Positions 1 through 6,000 of a stretch of 7,351 bases of DNA are shown piece by piece (positions within the stretch are counted from its first letter, which is position 1; every line of letters starts with the position of its first letter). The stretch comes from UBA7239 sp035456205 (GTDB lineage: Bacteria; Pseudomonadota; Gammaproteobacteria; Pseudomonadales; UBA7239). Where the stretch lies: NCBI GenBank assembly GCA_035456205.1, contig DATIDQ010000153.1, positions 1 through 7,351 of the forward strand. The letters are read 5' to 3'. The translations under genes and the position numbers were made by a program. The notes below the pieces were generated by a model that did not search any database, was not told the DNA's origin, and worked only from the letters and a program-made list of their open reading frames with translations.

Positions 1-179
1 GCTGTATTCCAGCGTCCTTCTTCATTGGCCAGCGTGCATTGTGTGTTTTTTCTGTCTGCGTCATTGTTGGTAGATACCATCGTATATTGACTGGTTCCCT
101 GAAGCAGGGAACCACATCCAGTCATCAAGAGGCTGGATGCAGCAATGGCTGCGGTCGATATGAATCGTTTTGTGTTCAT
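1..179 (-). CDS. small outer-membrane-type lipoprotein, 3' end cut by window edge
   Basis: The first 59 codons of a minus-strand gene are visible, starting MNTKRFISTAAIAASSLLMTGC. This is a lipoprotein signal peptide: basic n-region (K4, R5), hydrophobic stretch, and lipobox L18-M-T-G-C22, with Cys22 the predicted lipidated residue. Residue 23 is Gly, not Asp, so outer-membrane sorting is expected. The mature start (GSLLQGTSQYTMVST, then CTLANEEGRW) resembles small proteobacterial lipoproteins with a G-T-x-Q strand followed by a C-x-L-x-N-x-x-G-x-W segment; these have no firm function, and the likeness is from memory. The ATG is supported by AAGGAC (185-190), 5 nt upstream. It lies 38 nt after the thiolase-like gene on the same strand, but a good -10 box in that gap suggests its own promoter. 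Lipoprotein call is fairly safe; function unknown. Confidence 0.75.
   Translation of the reverse strand, partial: MNTKRFISTAAIAASSLLMTGCGSLLQGTSQYTMVSTNNDADRKNTQCTLANEEGRWNT
92..139. repeat. two abutting inverted repeats inside the lipoprotein coding region
   Basis: TGGTTCCCTG (92-101) pairs perfectly with CAGGGAACCA (105-114) around a 3-nt loop. Directly next to it, CATCCAG (115-121) pairs with CTGGATG (133-139) around an 11-nt loop. In the minus-strand transcript both would fold just after the signal-peptide codons, at roughly codons 14-30. No T-run follows on either strand, so they do not look like a terminator. The repeats are directly visible; any function is inference. Confidence 0.6.
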
Positions 180-201
180 GTGTTGTCCTTGTTTTTTATG
201 G

Positions 202-231
202 ATTATATAAAACAGTGTTACTTGCCGATAA
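202..231 (-). promoter_or_regulatory. putative sigma-70 promoter for the lipoprotein gene
   Basis: On the minus strand, a perfect TATAAT (complement of 202-207) lies in the short gap after the thiolase-like gene, within an AT-rich stretch. The best -35 at 18-nt spacing is TTATCG (complement of 226-231), which is weak and overlaps the end of the upstream coding region. A start near position 195 would leave a leader of about 15 nt holding the AAGGAC ribosome binding site. The -10 is convincing; the -35 is not. Confidence 0.4.
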
Positions 232-1390
232 TCATGCCGCCGGTTGGCACGCCGACACCGGAAGTCACCACCACGTTGTTGATGTTTTTCTTTGGCTGGT
301 TGAGTGATTCGCCACGCACCAGACGCACGCCTTCAACAATACCGTTCATGCCGTGAATATACGCTTCGCTCAACTGGCCGCCATGGGTGTTGGTGGGCAG
401 GCGACCATCCGGGCGCAGTGCGCCTGAAGTGATGAAGTCTGCTGATTTGCCCGGTGCGGCAAAGCCCCAGCTTTCCAACTGCCACATGACGATGGCGGTG
501 AATGCGTCGTAAATAATCGCAGCGTCGATATCGTCCGGTTTCATGCCGGCTTGTGCATACGCCTGTTTCGCTGCGAGATCCATCGCGGGAATCTGGGCAA
601 TTTCATCGGCGTAAAAATTGGTCATCGCCTCAGTGTTTTTATCAGCGTATGCGCCGACACCTTTTACGAATACCGGCATTTTTTTCAAATGCTTGGCACG
701 CTCCGGTGTAGTCAGTACTACAGCTGAGCCGCCGTCAGACTCCTGACAGCAATCGTACAATTTGAACGGCAGCGAAATCGCTTTTGCCTTGTCGTATTCT
801 TCACGCGACAGCGGACGGTTGTGAAAAAACGCATTCGGGTTGGTGACGGCGTAGTCACGTGTAACCATGGCAATTTCTGCCAGTGCATCACGTGTATTGC
901 CAAACAAATGCTCGTAGCGTTTGTGGTACATGGATACCCATGACGCGGGTGTCAACAAACCGTAAGGGATATACCAGCCGTAGTGGATCATGTCGCCGGT
1001 GACGATGTCGCCGGCTACACCGCTGGAATAGCGGTGACCGGAACGGCCGTTCAATGCGCGCCAGCACACCACCACTTCCGCAGCACCTGTGGCGATCGCC
1101 ATCGCGGCTTGCTGGATGGTGCCGGTGCCTGCGCCGCCGCCGTGTGGCACGCGTGAGTAGTACGACAAATCATTGCAGCCGATGGCGCGTGCAATTTCGA
1201 TTTCATCGTTGTTGTCCATGGTGTAGGTAATCATGCCGTCGACGTCAGACGGTTTGAGACCTGCATCATCCAGAGCAGCAAGAATCGCTTCGCAAGCGAG
1301 TGACAATTCACTGCGGCCAGAGTTTTTGGAAAACTCGGTGTTGCCTGCGCCGACGATGGCGGCTTTGTCTTTCAGGTTTGCAATTTTCAT
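218..1390 (-). CDS. ltp2: thiolase-fold steroid side-chain aldolase, Ltp2-like (lipid-transfer protein/thiolase family)
   Basis: This 390-residue protein has the thiolase fold of the SCP-x/lipid-transfer group. The start MKIANLKDKAAIVGAGNTEF is chosen over an in-frame Met 14 codons upstream because GAGGAA sits 6 nt before it. It lacks the N-terminal nucleophilic cysteine: the equivalent region reads VPHGGGAGTGTIQQA. It keeps the NTHGG motif (about residues 334-338), and its C-terminal SGVGVPTGG has no cysteine. Tyr294 (IIYDAF) and Tyr344 (SEAYIHGMN) have the same numbers I recall for the catalytic tyrosines of Thermomonospora curvata Ltp2. That enzyme retro-aldol cleaves 17-hydroxy-3-oxo-pregn-4-ene-20-carboxyl-CoA to androstenedione and propionyl-CoA, docked on the ChsH2 DUF35 domain. 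The two partner genes lie immediately upstream, supporting the call. The exact substrate is inferred; another branched acyl-CoA is possible. Product is probably cytosolic. Confidence 0.75.
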   Translation of the reverse strand: MKIANLKDKAAIVGAGNTEFSKNSGRSELSLACEAILAALDDAGLKPSDVDGMITYTMDNNDEIEIARAIGCNDLSYYSRVPHGGGAGTGTIQQAAMAIATGAAEVVVCWRALNGRSGHRYSSGVAGDIVTGDMIHYGWYIPYGLLTPASWVSMYHKRYEHLFGNTRDALAEIAMVTRDYAVTNPNAFFHNRPLSREEYDKAKAISLPFKLYDCCQESDGGSAVVLTTPERAKHLKKMPVFVKGVGAYADKNTEAMTNFYADEIAQIPAMDLAAKQAYAQAGMKPDDIDAAIIYDAFTAIVMWQLESWGFAAPGKSADFITSGALRPDGRLPTNTHGGQLSEAYIHGMNGIVEGVRLVRGESLNQPKKNINNVVVTSGVGVPTGGMIIGK

Positions 1391-1396
1391 TATTGG

Positions 1397-1402
1397 TTCC
1401 TC
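1397..1402 (-). promoter_or_regulatory. ribosome binding site for the Ltp2-like gene, overlapping the upstream stop codon
   Basis: The minus strand reads TGAGGAA, where TGA is the stop of the ChsH1-like gene and GAGGAA is the Shine-Dalgarno sequence, 6 nt before the ATG at 1390. This fixes the start and suggests translational coupling. Confidence 0.75.
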
Positions 1403-1817
1403 ACTGCGGCAACTGGACGCGGGCAATACCATCGAGGTGCATACCCCACAGTCCTTTGCCTGTCACTTTTATATCGACGATACCGGTCGCATCATCTTTT
1501 GCCGCCACTTCGCCGGTGAATTTCAACACTTCACCCGGTTGTACCGGCGCGCCGAGTTTGATGTTGACGCGTTTCAGGGTGGAATCGGGGCCGGCCCAAT
1601 CGGTCACAAAACGCCCTACTAAACCGTTGTCAGTAAGAATGTTTGGAAACACATTCGCCAAGCCTGAAGCATTCGCTGCAGCCTTGTTGTGATGCACGGG
1701 TGTGAAATCGCGGGAAGCAATCGCACCGCCGACAATAAAGCCGACAGAAATATCCACGCCGAGTTCTGGCAGTTTATCGCCTACGTTGATGGAGCTGAAT
1801 TTCAGAGTCTGTTTCAT
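1401..1817 (-). CDS. chsH1: small MaoC-like enoyl-CoA hydratase subunit, ChsH1-like
   Basis: This 138-residue single hot-dog-fold protein is of the MaoC/R-hydratase family. The hydratase motif is present as SRDFTPVHHNKAAA: Asp37 and His42 are the expected catalytic pair with normal D-x4-H spacing. It continues with ANVFPNILTDNGLVGRFVTDW, the usual helix after the motif, and a C-terminal beta-rich part. In the steroid pathway ChsH1 supplies the active site and pairs with the MaoC-like domain of ChsH2 to hydrate the delta-17(20) double bond of a steroid C22-CoA. The ATG at 1817 is chosen over an in-frame ATG 16 codons upstream because AAGGAG lies 6 nt before it, and the longer start would overlap the preceding gene. 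It sits between the ChsH2-like and Ltp2-like genes with 10-nt gaps on each side. Family membership is clear; steroid substrate is inferred from context. Confidence 0.75.
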   Translation of the reverse strand: MKQTLKFSSINVGDKLPELGVDISVGFIVGGAIASRDFTPVHHNKAAANASGLANVFPNILTDNGLVGRFVTDWAGPDSTLKRVNIKLGAPVQPGEVLKFTGEVAAKDDATGIVDIKVTGKGLWGMHLDGIARVQLPQ

Positions 1818-1823
1818 ATTCCG

Positions 1824-1830
1824 CTCCTTA
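1824..1830 (-). promoter_or_regulatory. ribosome binding site for the ChsH1-like gene, containing the upstream stop codon
   Basis: The minus strand reads TAAGGAG. TAA is the stop codon of the ChsH2-like gene and AAGGAG is a near-perfect Shine-Dalgarno sequence 6 nt before the ATG at 1817. It decides the start of that gene. Confidence 0.8.
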
Positions 1831-2805
1831 TACCAGTCTGAATTGTGGAAGGACGTTGTCGACATCCACTTGCAGGATTTCGCCTTTCACACGCTTGCCG
1901 ATTTGCACGTCTTCCGGTTTGCAATCGATGACGTTGGACAGGATGCGTGTGCCTTCATCGAGGGTGATCACGGCGCACATCAGCGGATAGGTGTAACCGG
2001 GGATTTCCGGGTAATGCAATTCAACAAAACTGAAAATTTCGCCTTCGAGTTTTGAGGTGACAAAATCCCACTGGCCGCTCTGGCACTGGTTGCAGAACGG
2101 ACGCGGCGGATGGCGCAGGGTTGAACAACCTTTGCAGCGCTGGATTGGCAATACTTTGTTTTTCTCGACTTGCTCCCACCACCATGCGTTGTCATGGCCG
2201 CGTACAGAGCGCGCACGGGTCGGTGCTTTATTTTCTTCCTGCGCATTGTCGGCAACCGGTTTTGCAGCTTGCGCCGGTTTGAATTTCAGCACACGAAACA
2301 ACATGGTGCCGACAGGTTCTTTATTCTGGTCAGTAAATTCGGTGCGAGTCTCGATGAAATACCCCGTGCCCATGCCGGTAGCTTTTTCTTCCGAGATGGA
2401 ATGGATTTTGGTGTGGGCAACAACCTGATCGCCTACTTTCAAATCACGGAAATATTCCTGGTCGCAGTTGGTGCCGAGCACGCCGGTGAAGCCGTGCTTT
2501 TCCATGAAAGCGTGCAGCTGGCGTTGGCCATCCAGCTCAGCAGCATCGCGCTCGAATGCCATCGGGTAGCCTTCCATGCTCCACGCCTGCAGCATGGTGG
2601 GCGGGGCGATCAAACCCGCCTTGCTAGACTTGGCGGCAAAGGCGGCATCGGTATAGACGGGGTTGGCATCGCCCATCACTTCGCACCAGTGGCGGATCAT
2701 GGCTTCGTTCACCAGATCAAGGCCGGGTGTCGGCGGGGCGATTTCACGGCCAACCCAAGTGTACAACTCGGCTTCAAAGGCTTTTTTCTGTTCTTCGGGT
2801 GTCAT
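1828..2805 (-). CDS. chsH2: fused MaoC-like/DUF35 protein, ChsH2-like hydratase and aldolase-docking subunit
   Basis: This 325-residue protein has two domains. Residues about 1-175 form a MaoC/FAS1-type dehydratase hot-dog domain (GLDLVNEAMIRHWCEVMGD, then IAPPTMLQAW). The hydratase motif is degenerate here: in GDANPVYTD the catalytic His is replaced by Tyr51, so this half is probably structural. After a polar, alanine-rich linker (about 176-205), a DUF35 domain follows: a WWWEQV helix (about 208-213), a zinc ribbon with Cys224, Cys227, Cys238 and Cys241, then an OB-fold ending in LPQFRLV. In known ChsH2 the N-domain pairs with ChsH1, and the DUF35 domain binds Ltp2 and is needed for aldolase activity; both partners are encoded next. 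GAGG lies 9 nt before the ATG. It is the first clear gene of the operon. The architecture is clear; steroid specificity is inferred. Confidence 0.78.
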   Translation of the reverse strand: MTPEEQKKAFEAELYTWVGREIAPPTPGLDLVNEAMIRHWCEVMGDANPVYTDAAFAAKSSKAGLIAPPTMLQAWSMEGYPMAFERDAAELDGQRQLHAFMEKHGFTGVLGTNCDQEYFRDLKVGDQVVAHTKIHSISEEKATGMGTGYFIETRTEFTDQNKEPVGTMLFRVLKFKPAQAAKPVADNAQEENKAPTRARSVRGHDNAWWWEQVEKNKVLPIQRCKGCSTLRHPPRPFCNQCQSGQWDFVTSKLEGEIFSFVELHYPEIPGYTYPLMCAVITLDEGTRILSNVIDCKPEDVQIGKRVKGEILQVDVDNVLPQFRLV

Positions 2806-2891
2806 CAGTCATAACCTCGCAGGAAGCATTTCCCTGTTGAAAGAGCCGCGAATGATACCGGAAACCCATTTGGGGCGGCACCGTAATAGTC

Positions 2892-2912
2892 GGGGTTGCG
2901 GGGAGGGCCGGG
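2892..2912 (+). other. canonical G-quadruplex motif in the divergent intergenic region
   Basis: Four G-runs lie on the plus strand: 2892-2895, 2900-2903, 2905-2907 and 2910-2912. The loops are TTGC, A and CC, which fits the G3+N1-7 rule; another GGGG lies at 2872-2875. It sits about 87 nt upstream of the operon start and 107 nt upstream of the plus-strand gene. The 213-bp gap holds no other clear element; I found no confident promoter on either strand. Confidence 0.5.
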
Positions 2913-2923
2913 ATACGCTTCTC

Positions 2924-2937
2924 CCCACACGAGTGGG
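2924..2937. repeat. small inverted repeat in the divergent intergenic region
   Basis: CCCAC and GTGGG are perfect 5-bp arms around the 4-nt loop ACGA. It is short and could be a regulator half-site pair or chance. No T-run follows, so it is not a terminator. Confidence 0.25.
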
Positions 2938-3005
2938 TAGTGGATAGAGGGCATTCTTTCTTGTACGATCAGGCACATATCGATCGAAAATAATAACGAG
3001 ATGAA

Positions 3006-3010
3006 AAGGA
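3006..3010 (+). promoter_or_regulatory. ribosome binding site that selects the start of the large secreted protein
   Basis: AAGGA ends 8 nt before the ATG at 3019. Two in-frame ATGs lie upstream (3001 and 3010), but neither has a properly spaced Shine-Dalgarno sequence; the AAGGA lies between or overlaps them. The 3019 start gives a normal signal peptide; the longer ones would add up to six residues. Confidence 0.6.
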
Positions 3011-3018
3011 TGATATCC

Positions 3019-6000
3019 ATGGGCTACAACATTTTTCGCCGTTTGATTGTCACTCTAGCCATTATGTTTCCGCTGCTGGCGAGTGCCGCTATTACGGAGC
3101 GTACTAAAGCTGAACGTCACGCTACTGGGTCAGCTGGCTTTGACGAATTGCTCGGCCAGCAGATTCATCCCGGCACTTTTGCAACAGAATCCAGGAGTGA
3201 TGGCACTTTCATACTCACCAATGCCATGCAAACAGTCTCGGCGCATATCACTCCGCAGGGTGTAGTGTTTGATTCCATAGGCAACAGTGTTGGTAAGGGT
3301 GGTTTTGGATTGCGCCTCAAACAATGGGGACGTGAAGGTGCATTACAAACGGTAAGTTCTTCAAAAATCTACCGTGATGGTGATGTGGTTTATCACACAT
3401 TCAGTGGTGGTATCGCTGAGAAATTCAGCAATACCCATGATGGTATTCGCCAGGATTTTATTGTCCCGCTCAAACCTGCGGGCAACGGCGTGCTGCAAGT
3501 GCAAATCAGTATTGATGATGCAAAACTCACCAGTAAAGAGAGCGGCCTGACTGTCACGCTGAATCATTCAGGGCGCAGGCTCACTTATGATCGTTTGAAA
3601 GTGACGGATGCAAACAACAAAATTATTCCTGCAAAAATAATAATTCCTGCAAACGCAGAATCACTTGCAGAAAATAAATTCACTATCGTAGTTGACGATA
3701 GTACTGCGCAATATCCACTGATGATTGACCCAACAGTGGGAGATGAAAACTGGATTGCTGCTGGTGGCTCTATAGTCGGTGCCAATGCAAATGTTTATGC
3801 AGTAGTGTCCAACGGAACTGATGTTTATATTGGTGGCTCTTTTACATTAGTAGGCGATACTGCTGCGAATTATGTTGCTCGATGGGATGGTAGCCATTGG
3901 AACACGTTGGGCAGTGGCCTGAATGGTCAGGTGAGATCTTTGGCGCTCGATGGTGCCGGTAATTTATATGTTGCTGGTCTTTTTACAGCAGCTGGAGGTG
4001 TTAGTGCGAGCGGGATTGCAAAATGGAATGGTGTGAGCTGGTCCGCATTGGGGGCTGGCATTACCGGTATTCAAGCGCTGACAGTAGATGCTGCGGGCAA
4101 TGTATATGCTGGTGGAGGGTTTAATTACAGTGGAGCTCTCGGCAGAGTAGCGAAATGGGATGGAGTTAGCTGGAGCGGTCTTGGCGTCGGCATGAATAGC
4201 TCGGTATATGCACTCACATTTGATAGTAATGGTGTGCTTTATGCGGGTGGTGATTTTACAAATGCTGGAGGTGTCAGCGCTAATCGCATTGCAAAATGGG
4301 ACGGTACTAACTGGAGTGCACTCGGTTCCGGTTTTAGTGCGACGGTGCGTGCATTATCTGTGGATAGTAGTAATGCACTCTATGCTGGTGGTTTGTTTAG
4401 TGGGTATATCCAGAAATGGAATGGCAGCGCCTGGAGTGTTCTTGGTTCTGGTATGAATAACGCGGTTTACGCCCTGCTCGCTGATCCTGTCGGCAACATT
4501 TATGCAGCAGGAGACTTCACTATTGCTGGTGGAGTTGGAATAAACAGGATAGCGAAATGGAATGGTGTTAGCTGGAATAAAGTGGCTACTTCAGGATCCA
4601 ATGCCCTGGTTCGCACAATGGCATTGGATCAAGCAGGGCAGTTGTATGCCGGAGGAGATTTTACGTCGCTTGGGTCGGCATCAAAAATTGCCAGATTTGA
4701 TGGCAGCAAGTGGTTCAGCATGGGTGCACCATCGACGCAGGGCGCTAATGATGCGGTGCTGGCTTTTGCAGAGGATGCAACAGGAAATTTCTACATAGCA
4801 GGCAAATTTACTAATATCGCTGGCGTGAGTGCCAATAGCATTGCCAAATGGAATGGCAGTAGCTGGAGCGCATTGGGTCCAGGTATCAGTCAGAACGTTT
4901 ACGCTTTAGCCACTGATAGCATCGGCAATCTTTATGCAGGTATTGGAGGTAGTGGTACCGGGGTTATGAAATGGGATGGTAGCCAATGGTCTACCCTGCC
5001 TTATGTCAATGGCGCTGTTTATTCTCTGGTTGTGGATAGCCATGACACGCTTTATGTCGGTGGTGATTTTCAATACGCGGGTGGGAAAACCGTTAATGGA
5101 GTTGCCCAATGGGACGGCAGCACTTGGGATGATCTATACAGCGGCAGCAACCTTGGGGCAGATGGATCTGTACTCGCCATGGCCATTGATAAGCAAGACA
5201 ACCTTTACGTTGCAGCTACTGCCTATTTAGCTACGCCCACTGCAAAAGTCACCAAATGGAACGGGTCTGCATGGAGCAGACTAGGTACTACAACTATGAA
5301 CGATACTATTCGTGCACTGGCTGTGGATAGCACAGGTATTGTTTATGCGGGCGGGGAATTTACGTTAATAGGAACCAGCTCAATTTCACGCATTGCACAA
5401 TGGGATGGCAGCGCATGGAACAAGGTGGCGCCACCAGCTGGTTCGGGTATTAATGGTGATATTTCTGCACTGGCAGTAGACAGCAATGATGTGCTGTATG
5501 CCGGTGGTAGCTTCACGTTTGCTGCAGGCGTGCCAGTTAGCAATATTGCCCGTTGGAATGGTACAGAGTGGGCAGCGCTTGGCTCAGGTGTGAATAACAC
5601 GGTGTTGGCGTTAATGGTAGATAAGCAGGGCAATCTGCAAGTGGGTGGCCAATTTGTTGCAGCAGGCAACAAGGCGTCAATGAATCGGGCTGAGTGGTTA
5701 GTAGCAGATATAGATGATGATGGTATTGGCGATGGCATCGATGCCGATGCCGACAATGACGGCTTGAATGATGCCAGTGATAATTGCCCACTGAATGCTG
5801 CCGCAGACCAACTGGATACGGACGGTGATGGGAAAGGAGACGCTTGCGACGATGATATTGATAACGATGGTCTAGCTAATACAGATGATGCTTTCCCACT
5901 GGATTCCTCGCAAGTTGGCGATGTAGATGGTGATGGCGTTGATGGTTTTGCCGATAATTGTCCTGGCAATGCAAATACTGATCAGCTTGATACCGATGGC

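Noticed and set aside
39..356. Plus-strand 105-codon open frame near the left edge
   Set aside because: It runs antisense through the lipoprotein start and the end of the Ltp2-like gene, and its translation shows no domain.
1233..2814. Several plus-strand open frames of 117-214 codons opposite the steroid-type operon
   Set aside because: They lie antisense to three strongly supported genes with recognisable motifs, have no good ribosome binding sites and encode no recognisable domains.
2924..2960. Inverted repeat followed by a pyrimidine-rich stretch, considered as a terminator
   Set aside because: The stem is only 5 bp, the T-rich stretch is over 15 nt away and interrupted, and no gene ends just upstream on either strand.
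2961..2994. TTGTAC and AATAAT as -35/-10 for the large secreted protein gene
   Set aside because: Spacing is 22 nt, too long for a sigma-70 promoter, and no better pair was found.
4208..5230. Plus-strand frames of 78-84 codons inside the propeller region
   Set aside because: They are out-of-frame shadows of the large gene, whose own frame stays open and repeats with a clear consensus.
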